A stretch of 64,000 bases of DNA from ZC4RG30 sp046347045 (GTDB taxonomy: Bacteria > Pseudomonadota > Gammaproteobacteria > Steroidobacterales > Steroidobacteraceae). Each line of letters begins with the position of its first letter. Within the stretch, counting starts at the first letter, position 1. Both the position numbers and the translations under genes were made by a program. Location of the stretch: NCBI GenBank assembly GCA_046347045.1, contig JAXMGX010000006.1, forward strand, positions 62,001 to 126,000, written 5' to 3'. The notes under the pieces are model-generated. The model made no database searches. It worked only from the letters and a program-made list of their open reading frames with translations, and had not been told where the DNA came from. Shown here one piece after another: positions 17,431-26,713 of the stretch.

Positions 17431-18684
17431 ATGAGTGCTGCAATGGACAACCCCACCGCGCAGGCGCTGCTGGCGCAATTGCTCGCGGGCAGGATGCCGG
17501 ATGAGCATGGCCGCTTCGGACCCTACGGCGGCCGTTACATTCCCGAGACGCTGGTGCCAGCTTTCGACCGGCTCGAGGCGGCGGTGAAACGCATCCTGCC
17601 GTCGCAGGAATTCCGCGACGAACTCAATGCAGAACTGCGCGACTGGGTCGGCCGCCCCACCGCACTGTCGCCCATGCGCAACCTTTCGCGCCGCTGGGGC
17701 GCCGAGATCTGGTTCAAGCGCGAGGATCTGGCGCACACCGGCGCGCACAAGATCAACAACGCGCTGGGACAGGCGCTGATCGCCAGGCGCATGGGCGCGA
17801 AGCGCATCGTGGCCGAGACCGGTGCGGGCCAGCATGGCGTTGCCACGGCCGCGGCCTGCGCGCGCGTGGGCATTCCCTGCACGGTATACATGGGCGAGGT
17901 GGACATGGCGCGCCAGGCGCCGAACGTGGGACGCATGCGGCTGATGGGCGCCACCGTGGTGCCGGTCACCAGTGGCGATCGCACGCTGCGCGCCGCCATC
18001 GACGAGGCCTTCCGTGACTGGGTCTCGAATCCGGATGACACGTTCTACTGCCTGGGGTCGGCATTGGGCCCGCATCCCTATCCCTTTCTGGTGCGTGAGC
18101 TGCAGGCGGTGATCGGCCGCGAGGCACGTGCGCAGATCCTGGAGCGCGCGGGCGCATTGCCCGATTTCCTCGTGGCCTGTGTCGGCGGTGGCTCGAACGC
18201 CATCGGCTTGTTCCATGCCTTCCTCAGCGATGCGTCGGTGCGCATGTTCGGGGTGGAAGCCGGCGGTCGCGGCCCGAATCTGGGCGACAACGCCGCGCGC
18301 ATGCCCACCGGTCGCCCCGGTGTGCTGCATGGCACGTACTCGCTGCTGCTGCAGGACGCCGACGGCCAGGTGCAGGAAACCCATTCCGTGTCTGCCGGCC
18401 TCGACTATTCCGGCGTCGGTCCCGAGCATGCACTGCTGCGCGACATCGGGCGGGCGGAATACCTGGCGGCGCTGGACTCGGATGCCCTCGACTGCGTGAA
18501 GGAATGCAGTACGTACGAAGGCCTGCTGCCCGCGCTCGAAAGCGCGCATGCGCTGTGGGGCGCGCGAGAACTGGCGCGTCGTCATCCGGGCAAGCGCATT
18601 CTCGTCGGGCTCTCGGGCCGCGGCGACAAGGACATGCCCACGCTGCAGACCACGCTGCTGACGCAGCAGGGAGCGCTGAAGTGA
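17431..18684 (+). CDS. trpB: tryptophan synthase beta chain
   Basis: 417 residues. The PLP Lys is in KREDLAHTGAHKINNALGQ and the phosphate-binding Gly-rich loop is CVGGGSNAIG; ETGAGQHGVATA, GRGPNLGDNAARM and the ending GLSGRGDKDMPTL are diagnostic. It condenses indole with serine. I chose ATG 17431, preceded by GAGAGAA, over an in-frame GTG at 17413 that would overlap trpF. Its stop overlaps the GTG start of trpA (GTGA). Confidence 0.96.
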   Translation: MSAAMDNPTAQALLAQLLAGRMPDEHGRFGPYGGRYIPETLVPAFDRLEAAVKRILPSQEFRDELNAELRDWVGRPTALSPMRNLSRRWGAEIWFKREDLAHTGAHKINNALGQALIARRMGAKRIVAETGAGQHGVATAAACARVGIPCTVYMGEVDMARQAPNVGRMRLMGATVVPVTSGDRTLRAAIDEAFRDWVSNPDDTFYCLGSALGPHPYPFLVRELQAVIGREARAQILERAGALPDFLVACVGGGSNAIGLFHAFLSDASVRMFGVEAGGRGPNLGDNAARMPTGRPGVLHGTYSLLLQDADGQVQETHSVSAGLDYSGVGPEHALLRDIGRAEYLAALDSDALDCVKECSTYEGLLPALESAHALWGARELARRHPGKRILVGLSGRGDKDMPTLQTTLLTQQGALK

Positions 18685-19457
18685 GCACGCCCGCGCAGAA
18701 CCTCGCCGCAGCCATCCGCAGCGCGCGCCGCGAACGCGTGGCAGTGGTGGCCTTCCTCACCGCCGGCTTTCCTTCGAAGGACACCTTCGCGCGCAACCTG
18801 GCCGAACTTGCCGCCGAGGCCGACGTGGTGGAGATCGGCGTGCCGTTCACCGATCCCATGGCCGATGGCGTCACCATCCAGCGCTCCAGCTACGCCGCGC
18901 TGAAGCAGGGCGTCACGCTGCACTGGATCATCGACACGCTGCGCGGCCTGCCGAAGATGAAGGCGCAGCTCGTGTTCATGGGCTATTTCAATCCCATGCT
19001 GGCCTATGGCATGGAGAAGCTGGCCGCCGATGCGGCGGCCGTGGGCATCGCGGGCTTCATCGTGCCCGACCTGCCCATCGAGGAAAGCGCTGCCTTCGAG
19101 CAGGCGCTGGGCGCGCAGGGCATTGCGCTGATCCGCATGGTCACTCCAGTCACGCCGCCAGCGCGGCTGGAACAGCTCTGCCGCAGCGCGCAGGGCTTCG
19201 TCTATGCCGTGTCGATGACCGGCACCACGGGCCGTTCCGTGGGCGCCGGCGGCGTGGCGCCGGAGGTGCTCGACTATCTCGACAGGGTGCGCGCGCTGTC
19301 GCCCGTGCCGGTGTGTGCGGGTTTCGGCATCCGCGAGGCCGCGCAGGTGAAGGCGCTGGCCGCGCATGTGGATGGCGTGGTCGTGGGCTCCGCCATCATC
19401 GAGGCCATGGAAAAGGGCGCATCACCCGCCGCGCTGCTGAGGCAGCTTCGCGGGTGA
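18681..19457 (+). CDS. trpA: tryptophan synthase alpha chain
   Basis: 258 residues beginning with GTG at 18681 that overlaps the trpB stop; the frame is open further upstream inside trpB but has no homology there. Catalytic Glu lies in VVEIGVPFTDPMADGVTIQ with Asp downstream; GYFNPMLAYG, GFIVPDLPIEES, YAVSMTGTTG and VCAGFGIREAAQV are conserved. It cleaves indole-3-glycerol phosphate and channels indole to TrpB. Last gene of the trp operon. Confidence 0.96.
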   Translation: MSTPAQNLAAAIRSARRERVAVVAFLTAGFPSKDTFARNLAELAAEADVVEIGVPFTDPMADGVTIQRSSYAALKQGVTLHWIIDTLRGLPKMKAQLVFMGYFNPMLAYGMEKLAADAAAVGIAGFIVPDLPIEESAAFEQALGAQGIALIRMVTPVTPPARLEQLCRSAQGFVYAVSMTGTTGRSVGAGGVAPEVLDYLDRVRALSPVPVCAGFGIREAAQVKALAAHVDGVVVGSAIIEAMEKGASPAALLRQLRG

Positions 19458-19488
19458 GCATTCGCCCGCTCAACGCGGCGGGGGGCAG

Positions 19489-20697
19489 GTGAAGCTCAGG
19501 ATCGCCAATGCGGCGGGCCGGCCCACGCTCGGCCTCACGCTGCTGCTTGCCAGCCTGTCGATGGTGTCACCGCTGTCCACCGACACCTTCCTGCCTTCGT
19601 TCCCCACCATCCAGGCGCAGTTCCACCTGACGCGCTGGGAAGTGCAGCAGATCATCACGGCCTACATGCTGCCCTTCGCGTTTTTTGCGCTGGTGCATGG
19701 GCCGCTGTCGGATGCGCTGGGCCGGCGCCGCGTGGTCATCGGCGGACTGGTGCTGTACACCATCGGCTCCATCGGCTGCTTTCTTGCGCCCACCTTCGGC
19801 ACGCTGCTGGCCTTTCGCGTGCTGCAGGGCATGGCGGCGGGCATCGGACCCAGCGTGTCGCGCGCGGTGGTGCGCGACCTGTTCGAAGGCGCGGCCGCGC
19901 AGAAGCTGATGAGCAGCATGGTGATGGTGTTCTCGCTGGCGCCGGCCATCGCGCCGGTGCTGGGCGGCTGGGTGCACGTGGCCCTGGGCTGGCGGTGGGT
20001 GTTCGGCATGCTGGTGGTGCTGGGCATGATTCTGCTGCTGGCCTGCGCGCTGCTGTTTCCCGAAACGCATCCGCCCTCGAAGCGCTCGCACTTCCATCCG
20101 GTGTCGCTGGTGAAAAGCGCCTGGCACGTGGCCATGGGTCCCGCCTTCGCGCTGCTGGCCTTCAGCGCGGCTCTGGCCATGTCGTCGCTGTTCATCTACA
20201 TCGGCTCGGCACCCACCATCATCCTGGAACGCTGGCACCTGAGGGAGACGCAGTTCCACTACCTGTTCATCCCCGTGGTGCTCGGGTTGATCACCGCCTC
20301 GTACACCAGCGGCCGGATCGCCGGCCGCGTGCCGCGACTCACGCAGCTCAAGATCGGCTTCGGCATGTTGTGCGTGTCGGCCCTCATCGTCGCCGTGGCA
20401 CATCTGTTCGCGGCGGAGCTGCCCATCCTGGCGTCGCAGGCCTTCCTGTTCGTGCTGGCATCCGGCGCGCAGCTCGTCTATCCGGTGCTGACGCTCGAGA
20501 TGATCGACATGCATCCGCTGGCGCGCGGCGCCGCGGCGTCGGTGCAGACCTTCGTGGCGCTGGGCGTCGGTGCGTTGGCCATGGGCATGCTGGCGCCGCT
20601 GCTGCACGGAAACCTGGCGCTGATGGCCTGGCTTTCGCTGGCGTGCAGTGTCATCGCCTGGGCGATGTGGCGGGCGGGCGCCGCGCTGGCGCGCTAG
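19489..20697 (+). CDS. Bcr/CflA-type MFS drug-resistance transporter
   Basis: 402 residues with 12 predicted membrane segments. STDTFLPSFPTIQAQF near the N-terminus, HGPLSDALGRRRVVIGG (MFS motif A) and RVLQGMAAGIGPSVSRAVVRDLF are typical of Bcr/CflA multidrug exporters. Start GTG 19489 follows a G-rich Shine-Dalgarno (GGGGGCAG). It lies 31 bases after trpA and could be read through from the trp operon, but whether it is co-regulated or exports a trp-pathway product is unknown. Substrates are not predictable. Confidence 0.88.
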   Translation: MKLRIANAAGRPTLGLTLLLASLSMVSPLSTDTFLPSFPTIQAQFHLTRWEVQQIITAYMLPFAFFALVHGPLSDALGRRRVVIGGLVLYTIGSIGCFLAPTFGTLLAFRVLQGMAAGIGPSVSRAVVRDLFEGAAAQKLMSSMVMVFSLAPAIAPVLGGWVHVALGWRWVFGMLVVLGMILLLACALLFPETHPPSKRSHFHPVSLVKSAWHVAMGPAFALLAFSAALAMSSLFIYIGSAPTIILERWHLRETQFHYLFIPVVLGLITASYTSGRIAGRVPRLTQLKIGFGMLCVSALIVAVAHLFAAELPILASQAFLFVLASGAQLVYPVLTLEMIDMHPLARGAAASVQTFVALGVGALAMGMLAPLLHGNLALMAWLSLACSVIAWAMWRAGAALAR

Positions 20698-21053
20698 TCG
20701 CGCTTGTATTCCGCCACTTTCGCCGTCCAGCCCAGGTAGCTGCCCTTGAGCTGGTGGGCGATGTCATCGAGCTTGTCGCGCAGGCCGATGAGATCGGATT
20801 CCACGGGATACAGCCGCTTGCCGGCATGCACCAGCCATTCGCCATCCGTCTTGCCACGCCCTATGCGCGCCGAGAAGGCCAGGCCCGCCAGCATCAGCGT
20901 CGAGCGCTCCGCAGCCTTCTGCGAGGGAAACTTCAGCAGGAAGTCGAACTGATGCAGCTTCGACAGGTCGCTGCCGCGCTTCTCGAGCTCCGCGAGCGCG
21001 AGGGCGTCCTTGGTCGGCGCAGGGGCACCGCTTGGCGCAGTTGCTTCGGCCAT
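20694..21053 (-). CDS. RraB-like / RNase E inhibitor-type small protein
   Basis: 119 residues. The pattern FDFLLKFPSQKAAE, a central EWLV segment and the ending SDLIGLRDKLDDIAHQLKGSYLGWTAKV matches the RraB (regulator of RNase E activity B) family fold, where D-I-x-L-x-D-I-A-x-x-x-G-x-Y-x-G-W is common. The N-terminal 20 residues are Ala/Pro rich. Convergent with the MFS gene (4-bp overlap of stops) and one base from the DUF4136 gene stop. Assignment is by motif, not by alignment. Confidence 0.65.
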   Translation of the reverse strand: MAEATAPSGAPAPTKDALALAELEKRGSDLSKLHQFDFLLKFPSQKAAERSTLMLAGLAFSARIGRGKTDGEWLVHAGKRLYPVESDLIGLRDKLDDIAHQLKGSYLGWTAKVAEYKRD

Positions 21054-21626
21054 TCAGTGCACCACCGGCGTCACCGGATACTTCGCGAAGATGTCGGCCA
21101 CGGCCTTGTCGATGGCCGGACCCGGATCATCCAGCATCTTCTTCGTGAGGCGGCCTTCCACGCGCCCCTCCCAGATGAGCTGCTTGTGCGCGGCATCGAC
21201 CACATCGATGCTGGCCGTGCCCACCTTGTAGTGCACGGTGCTGATGTCGCGGTCATACAGCGGCCATTCGGTGTAAAGCCCCATGCGGTAGCTGTAGTAC
21301 CCCGCGCCGAAGCTGACGCGCGGCATCGACTCCACATCGGTGCGCTCGCTGGACGAGGCGAAGAAATTCACCAGCAGGTCGGGCTTGTCGGCCGCGTAGC
21401 GGTAACCCCGCGCTTCCATCTCGTGGCTCACCGCGCGCTTGAAATGCGAGGTGATCAGCGTGGAATACCCCGCGCGGTCGGTGCCGGTTTCCGATGGGAA
21501 TCCATAGGTGTGGTAGCCGGTGAAATTGGCGGACCGATCGTAGTCGGTGCGGACAACGGGAGTGGTGCTGGCGCATCCGGCCAGGGCCACGGCCATTGAA
21601 AGAGCCAGCATGGGGACAAGGCGCAT
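21054..21626 (-). CDS. DUF4136 domain lipoprotein
   Basis: 190 residues. Lipoprotein signal MRLVPMLALSMAVALAGCAS with the acylated Cys at 18. The mature part follows the DUF4136 pattern: TDYDRSANFTGYHTYGF, RGYRYAADKPDLLVNFFAS, and a C-terminal IWEGRVEGRLTKK plus a helical ending. The family occurs as envelope lipoproteins of unknown function. ATG 21626 was chosen because the signal peptide starts there. It is directly upstream of the RraB-like gene in the same direction. Confidence 0.83.
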   Translation of the reverse strand: MRLVPMLALSMAVALAGCASTTPVVRTDYDRSANFTGYHTYGFPSETGTDRAGYSTLITSHFKRAVSHEMEARGYRYAADKPDLLVNFFASSSERTDVESMPRVSFGAGYYSYRMGLYTEWPLYDRDISTVHYKVGTASIDVVDAAHKQLIWEGRVEGRLTKKMLDDPGPAIDKAVADIFAKYPVTPVVH

Positions 21627-21683
21627 GGTCGCTGCTCCTGCAGCCAAGGACATACCCTGATGATGGGGGCGCCGCATGGCAAG

Positions 21684-22067
21684 TCAACCACCCAGTTTCC
21701 GCGCCTGCACCTCGAATACATTGTCGCGGTAGGGGTCGCGGCCGCGCAGCCACTGCCACAGACTTGCCGCAGGGTAGGCCAGCAGGAAGAGCGCGCCCCA
21801 GCGCTCATACTGGGCCACGTGCACGCGCTCGTGCGGCCCCAGCCGCTGCAGCTCCTCGGCGCTCACCGACAAGATGACATGCCCGAAGACGATGGCGCGG
21901 AATGGCAGCGCGCGGGATCGGGCGCCGCACTGCGCGTACTGCTGGCGGTAGGTTACCTCCAGCGCGCCGCGCATCCAGCGCGCCGTTCCGCCCAGGATCA
22001 GGACGAACAGCGCGGCAACGAGGCCAATCATCGAGCAGGGCAGGGCCCACAGCAGTCGCAGAATCAT
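21684..22067 (-). CDS. membrane protein with HERVHV motif, function unknown
   Basis: 127 residues, two or three hydrophobic segments (N-terminal helix 3-25, second helix near 90-108). A conserved-looking segment LGPHERVHVAQYERWG resembles a minimal HExxH-like metal site but lacks the Glu in the expected place (His-Glu-Arg-Val-His). This type of small protein occurs widely in proteobacteria next to envelope genes; I do not recognise a function. The stop lies 57 bp upstream of the DUF4136 start. Confidence 0.6.
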   Translation of the reverse strand: MILRLLWALPCSMIGLVAALFVLILGGTARWMRGALEVTYRQQYAQCGARSRALPFRAIVFGHVILSVSAEELQRLGPHERVHVAQYERWGALFLLAYPAASLWQWLRGRDPYRDNVFEVQARKLGG

Positions 22068-22077
22068 CGACCCAAGA

Positions 22078-23622
22078 TTACTCTTCCATCATCTCGCTGA
22101 CGCGGTCGAAATCAACCGGCTTCACCAGGTGCGCGTCGAAGCCCGCCTCGCGGGAGCGCTGCACGTCCTCGGGCTGGCCATAGCCGCTCAGCGCCACCAG
22201 CCGCGCTGCGCTGCCGCCCGAACGCAGGCGCCGCGCCACCTCGAAGCCATTCATCAGCGGCAGGCCGATATCCAGCAGCACGAGGTCCGCTTGGAAGTCC
22301 GAGGCACGCTGCAACGCCTCGGCGCCGTCGTACGCGGTCTGCACTTCATGCCCCTGGGTCTGCAGCAGCAGCGAGAGCGAATCGGCCGCGTCGCGGTTGT
22401 CGTCCACCACCAGCACGCGGCGCTGGCTGCGCTTCACGCAGGCCGCGAGTCCCGCGACGGCACCGGGCGGGGGCGCCAGCGGCAGACGGATCTCGAAGGT
22501 GGAGCCACGTCCCGCCCCCTCGCTGTGCGCGCTCACCGAGCCGCCATGCATCTCCACCAGCCTGCGCACCACCGACAGGCCGATGCCAAGGCCTCCCTGC
22601 GAGCGGTCGAGCGTGCGCTCGCTCTGCACGAACAAGTCGAACACGCGCGGCAGCATTTCGGCTGGAATGCCGATGCCGGAGTCCTGCACCGAGATCACCG
22701 CATTGTCATCCTCCCTGCGTATGCCGATGCGGATCTCGCCACCGGGATCGGTGTACTTCGCCGCGTTGGCCAGCACGTTCGACACGCACTGCACCAGCCG
22801 TGCGCCATCGCCCTCCACGAAAAGCTGCGGCGGGGTCGCGGGCTGTATCAGCGTGTGTCTTCTATCCTGCAGCAGCGGCGCGGTGCTCTCCAGCGCCTGC
22901 GACAGGATCGACGACAGCTCCAGCGTGCACCGCTGCAGTTCGATGCGACCTTGCGTGATGCGCGAGACGTCGAGCAGATCGTCCACCAGTCGCGTGAGCT
23001 GGCCCACCTGCCGACGGACCACCGACAGCGTGCCATCCACCCGCGCATCGCCGGGCGGAATGATCCGCGGCAGCAGCTCGCTGGCGGTGCGGATGGGTGC
23101 CAGCGGATTGCGCAGCTCATGCGCCAGCATCGCGAGAAACTCATCCTTGCGCCGGTCGGCCTCGCGCAGTTCGTTCTGTGCAGTCTGCAATGCCTTCACA
23201 TGATCGCGCACCTGGTACTGCCGCGCGCGTGCGCGCAGCGCGGCGGCGATGGCGCTGAGCAGCATCGGGCTCGAAGTGGGCCGCTCCAGCAGCGTGACAT
23301 TGGTCAGCCGCTGCATGATCTGCCGCAAGTCCACGGTGTCGCCCGGTTTGCCCAGCAGCACCACCGGCAGGTCCGACCAGGCCGGTTGATGCGTCAGTGC
23401 TTCCAGGATGATGTGGCTGCTGCTCTCGCCCAGCGCCGTGTCGGTGAGCACCAGCGTGGCCGCGCCGATCGCCAGCTCCTGCGCCACACGCGCCGCCGAC
23501 TCGCACACATGGCAGAAGATCGACAGCCTGACCAGCAATCCGCAGATGGCCTCGCCATCACGCCGCGTGGCGGGCAGCAGCAGCACGCGATTCTCGAGCG
23601 AGCAGTCAGAGTCCAGGCTCAT
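22078..23622 (-). CDS. hybrid histidine kinase with degenerate N-terminal receiver
   Basis: 514 residues. An N-terminal receiver-like domain (about 10-125) contains LVLTDTALGE, with an Asp in the phospho-acceptor position, but lacks a clear acidic pair. It is followed by a short coiled coil, HisKA with the H box FLAMLAHELRNPLAPIR, HATPase_c (NVLANAAKYTDPGG, QDSGIGIPAEMLPRVFD, GGLGIGLSVV) and a C-terminal receiver (VLVVDDNRDAADSL, Asp in VLLDIGLPLMNG, Lys in HLVKPVDF). There is no transmembrane segment, so it is cytosolic. The start overlaps the stop of the upstream KaiC-like gene by 4 bp (ATGA), so the ATPase is a likely input partner. Confidence 0.9.
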   Translation of the reverse strand: MSLDSDCSLENRVLLLPATRRDGEAICGLLVRLSIFCHVCESAARVAQELAIGAATLVLTDTALGESSSHIILEALTHQPAWSDLPVVLLGKPGDTVDLRQIMQRLTNVTLLERPTSSPMLLSAIAAALRARARQYQVRDHVKALQTAQNELREADRRKDEFLAMLAHELRNPLAPIRTASELLPRIIPPGDARVDGTLSVVRRQVGQLTRLVDDLLDVSRITQGRIELQRCTLELSSILSQALESTAPLLQDRRHTLIQPATPPQLFVEGDGARLVQCVSNVLANAAKYTDPGGEIRIGIRREDDNAVISVQDSGIGIPAEMLPRVFDLFVQSERTLDRSQGGLGIGLSVVRRLVEMHGGSVSAHSEGAGRGSTFEIRLPLAPPPGAVAGLAACVKRSQRRVLVVDDNRDAADSLSLLLQTQGHEVQTAYDGAEALQRASDFQADLVLLDIGLPLMNGFEVARRLRSGGSAARLVALSGYGQPEDVQRSREAGFDAHLVKPVDFDRVSEMMEE

Positions 23623-25094
23623 GAGTGATAGGCCGCGGGCTGTATGTCGACGGGCACGCCGGTGAGGATGCCGCGGAGCTGCATCAACGGCTCGCCCAGG
23701 TGGATGCCATCTGCATCGAACCACAGCTCTCGGATCGCGGATTCATGGCCGCCGGTGCGCTTCTTCACCGCGGAGACGGCCTTCTTCAGTGCGCCCTCGT
23801 GCTCGAAGTACCGCAACAGCACCACATTGTCGGCAAGGTAGCTGGCGTCCACCGGGGAATTCATCGTCTGACCCAGCAGGCCGCTTTGCGCCACCACCAG
23901 AAACGTGGCCACGCCACGGTTGTTCAGATACGAGAGCAGTTCGTGGAGTTGCGCGGTGAGGTACTTGTCGCGCGGCATTGAAGTCAGGTAGCCGTTCAGG
24001 CTGTCGATCACCACCACGCTGGCCTTGTCGTCCTCCACCGAGCGCCGCACCAGCGCCACGAATTCCCCCGGCGAGACTTCAGCGGGATCCATCTGTTTCA
24101 GCATCAGTTCGCCGTTGCCGGTTCCAGGCTGGATGTCCATGCCCACGCCTTCGCAGCGCTTCAGCAGCGCGGACCGCGTTTCGTCGAACATGAAGATCGC
24201 CGCGTGGCCGCCGCGTCTTACCGCCGCCAGCGCGTAGTGCACTGCGATGGTCGACTTGCCGGACCCGGGCGGGCCCATCAGCAGTGTGCTGGTTCCCATG
24301 TCCACGCCGCCGCCCAGCAGGGAGTCCAGATTGCCGATGCCGCTTTTCAGCGGCTCATGTCTGAAGCTCACATGATGATCGGCCGCGACCAGGCGGGGAA
24401 ACAGCGTGATGCCGCCGCGGTAGATGCTGAAGTCATGCAGGCCGCTCAGGAACTGGCTGCCGCGGAACTTGCGCACCTCCAGTTGCCGACGCATCTGGCC
24501 GTACACCGGCGTCTGCGACTCCAGGCTGAGCACGCCATGCGCGATGCTGTGGAGCTGCATGTCCGGGCCATCCCCGGTGCGGTCATCCAGCATCACCACG
24601 GTGCAGGCGCGGCCGAGGAATAGCTGCTTCAGCGCCAGTATCTGGCGGCGGTAGCGCAACGAGGTCTGCGCCAGCAGCCGCAGCTCCGACAGCGAGTCCA
24701 GCACCAGCCGCACGGGCTTCAGGCGGTCGATCGCCGCCATCAGGTTGCGCATGGCGTCATTCAGCTCCACCTCCGAGGCGTGCAGCATGGTGAGCCGCGC
24801 GTCTTCCTGCAGCGCACTTTCATCGACGATGAGTTCGAGGATCTCGATGCCATCCAGCGACCAGCCGTGGGCGAGCGCCGCTGCCCGCAGTTCGCCCTGT
24901 GTCTCGGACAGCGTCACATACAGGCAGCGTTCGCCGAGTTGTGCGCCCTCGAGCAGGAACTGCAGCGCCAGCGTTGTCTTGCCCGCGCCGGGATTGCCAT
25001 CGATCAGGTACATGCGCTCGCAGACCAGTCCGCCGCAGAGAATGTCATCCAGTCCGGTGATTCCGGAGCGGCATCGGCCTGGTGTTGCGGTCAT
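23619..25094 (-). CDS. KaiC-like double-domain RecA-fold ATPase
   Basis: 491 residues with two tandem KaiC domains: Walker A GNPGAGKTTLALQ (about 35-47) and GPPGSGKSTIAVH (about 270-283), and acidic Walker B-type segments (RLVLDSLSEL, VVVIDSLNGY). The second domain lacks the obvious Ser-Thr phosphosite pair of cyanobacterial KaiC, so a clock role should not be assumed. Outside cyanobacteria such proteins are often encoded with histidine kinases and are thought to be signalling ATPases. Here the gene is translationally coupled to a hybrid histidine kinase. Kai A or B genes are not in the window. Confidence 0.9.
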   Translation of the reverse strand: MTATPGRCRSGITGLDDILCGGLVCERMYLIDGNPGAGKTTLALQFLLEGAQLGERCLYVTLSETQGELRAAALAHGWSLDGIEILELIVDESALQEDARLTMLHASEVELNDAMRNLMAAIDRLKPVRLVLDSLSELRLLAQTSLRYRRQILALKQLFLGRACTVVMLDDRTGDGPDMQLHSIAHGVLSLESQTPVYGQMRRQLEVRKFRGSQFLSGLHDFSIYRGGITLFPRLVAADHHVSFRHEPLKSGIGNLDSLLGGGVDMGTSTLLMGPPGSGKSTIAVHYALAAVRRGGHAAIFMFDETRSALLKRCEGVGMDIQPGTGNGELMLKQMDPAEVSPGEFVALVRRSVEDDKASVVVIDSLNGYLTSMPRDKYLTAQLHELLSYLNNRGVATFLVVAQSGLLGQTMNSPVDASYLADNVVLLRYFEHEGALKKAVSAVKKRTGGHESAIRELWFDADGIHLGEPLMQLRGILTGVPVDIQPAAYHS

Positions 25095-25179
25095 GCAGCG
25101 CAGTCTACGAACGCCTGCAAAGGTCGCGTGTAGGTGCCCGTCCCACGCGCTGTGTAGGATTTCTCCGCCAGGTCAGCGA

Positions 25180-26706
25180 CTAACGCACCCGTACCACGAA
25201 GCGCGCATAACGGGTGAGCGCCGGCACACCGTTGTCTGTCGCTTCGGCAATTACGTGGATGGTCATGCCCGCGCGGGCATCGGCCGGAACGCGCAGGCTG
25301 GTCGTGGAGCCTTCCACGCGGCTCAGTGGCACGGCGCCGGAGTAGCTGTCCACTTCGTTCCAGCGCCACCAGCGCACGGCCACGAAATCCTTGTCGGGAT
25401 CGCGGGCTTTCACGCGCAGATTCACGGTTTCGCCGGGACGCGCCACCACCCGATGCGGACTGCGCGCGTCGAGATGCGGTTCGTGGTTCGCCTCCGCAAA
25501 CACCGGCGTGGTGGCCCAGATGAAGCGATTGGCGAAGCTGCGCTGCGCCGCTGCCAGGAAGCGATGCGTGGGCGCACGACCGCGAAGGCGGGGCGCTGGC
25601 GCGCCGCTGCCCGCATATCCGCCCCAGCCCCCGAAGCTCTCGCCGCTGAAACCCCGCAGGCCGTTGTCCACCAGGTTGAGGAAGGTGCCCGTGTCGCCTT
25701 CGCCGGCGAATGAGCCGGTTTCATGCGGCGGTGTCCATACCACATAGCCTTCGGCCTTGAGCTGTTCGGCCGATTTGCCCGCCGACATGCCGATGTAGTC
25801 GAAGATGTCGCCGCGCACCATCTGCCGGCCGTCGCCCCAGACGCGATAGAACGCACCCAGCGGGCCCTTCTCCGAGATGTTCCGGCGTGTCCAGTCGGCG
25901 CTGAACCAGGCGGCGTCGTCCTCGCTGACCAGGGACTGCGCGTTGTAGCCCAGCATCATGCTGCCCGCGAGCTGGCGATAGCGGATCTCGGGCCAGTTGG
26001 GTTTGATGTATCTGGCGTAGGTGTCGTCCTGGTCCCCAGAAGGATGGATCACGGCCTTGCGGATCACCTTGGCGCGAATCGCGCGCCATTTCGAAGTGCC
26101 CCGGTATTGATCCTCGATGGACTTCAACGCGCGTGCGATGGTGCTCTGCCCGCCCCAGGCATGCAGGTAGATGGGAGACTCCTCGTTGTCGAGCAGCAGT
26201 GCCTTGATGAGGTTGGAACCGGCCGTATCTTTCGAGAAATCGCCATCGAACTGCACATTGCCCCAGCGGATCTTCGACTTCAGGTATTCAGGCGTGGGGA
26301 ATGAACGGTCGTGCACGCGCAGGTTCGGGTAGGCTTTGGCGTAGGTCTCGACCGCATCGTCGATGAAGCGCTCCTTCGGATTCCAGCGCCAGGAAGTGCA
26401 GGGGCAGACGTCGGTGAGTCCGAAACGCGTGTATTCACGCCCTTCGACGAACCACTTGGTGCCCTTGCCGTCACCCATCCAGTGGAACTGGCTGCTGGCG
26501 TAGATCAGGCCTTCGGTGCGATAGCCATTGCTGAACAGCAGGTAGCGCACCAGCGAGTTGGAATCATCCAGTTCAGGATCGGCGGTGATCACCACGCGCG
26601 GCTTCTGGTCGGGCGGCGTCTCGAGGTAGACAGGCAGGGCGGCGCGACACACCGTGGCGGCCAGCAGGGCCAGAAGACCCGCGCCCAGGGTTGCAGTCAT
26701 TCGCAT
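25180..26706 (-). CDS. exported DUF1593 protein (nucleoside hydrolase-like fold)
   Basis: 508 residues. A signal peptide (LGAGLLALLAATVCRA) precedes a domain that begins PRVVITADPELDDSNSLVRYLLF. The Asp cluster resembles the Ca-binding DxDxxxDD motif of inosine-uridine nucleoside hydrolases, here Asp-Pro-Glu-Leu-Asp-Asp. AWGGQSTIARAL fits DUF1593. A C-terminal immunoglobulin-like beta domain (about 415-508) contains VNLRVKARDPDKDF. DUF1593 proteins are found in polysaccharide and sugar utilisation contexts, but the substrate is unknown. Start ATG 26706 is 8 bp after the stop of the upstream acetyltransferase gene, so the two are probably co-transcribed. Confidence 0.85.
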   Translation of the reverse strand: MRMTATLGAGLLALLAATVCRAALPVYLETPPDQKPRVVITADPELDDSNSLVRYLLFSNGYRTEGLIYASSQFHWMGDGKGTKWFVEGREYTRFGLTDVCPCTSWRWNPKERFIDDAVETYAKAYPNLRVHDRSFPTPEYLKSKIRWGNVQFDGDFSKDTAGSNLIKALLLDNEESPIYLHAWGGQSTIARALKSIEDQYRGTSKWRAIRAKVIRKAVIHPSGDQDDTYARYIKPNWPEIRYRQLAGSMMLGYNAQSLVSEDDAAWFSADWTRRNISEKGPLGAFYRVWGDGRQMVRGDIFDYIGMSAGKSAEQLKAEGYVVWTPPHETGSFAGEGDTGTFLNLVDNGLRGFSGESFGGWGGYAGSGAPAPRLRGRAPTHRFLAAAQRSFANRFIWATTPVFAEANHEPHLDARSPHRVVARPGETVNLRVKARDPDKDFVAVRWWRWNEVDSYSGAVPLSRVEGSTTSLRVPADARAGMTIHVIAEATDNGVPALTRYARFVVRVR

Positions 26707-26713
26707 GCGCGAC

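Noticed and set aside
23619..25094. A circadian KaiABC clock
   Set aside because: No kaiA or kaiB and no clear phosphosite pair; the partner is a hybrid kinase.
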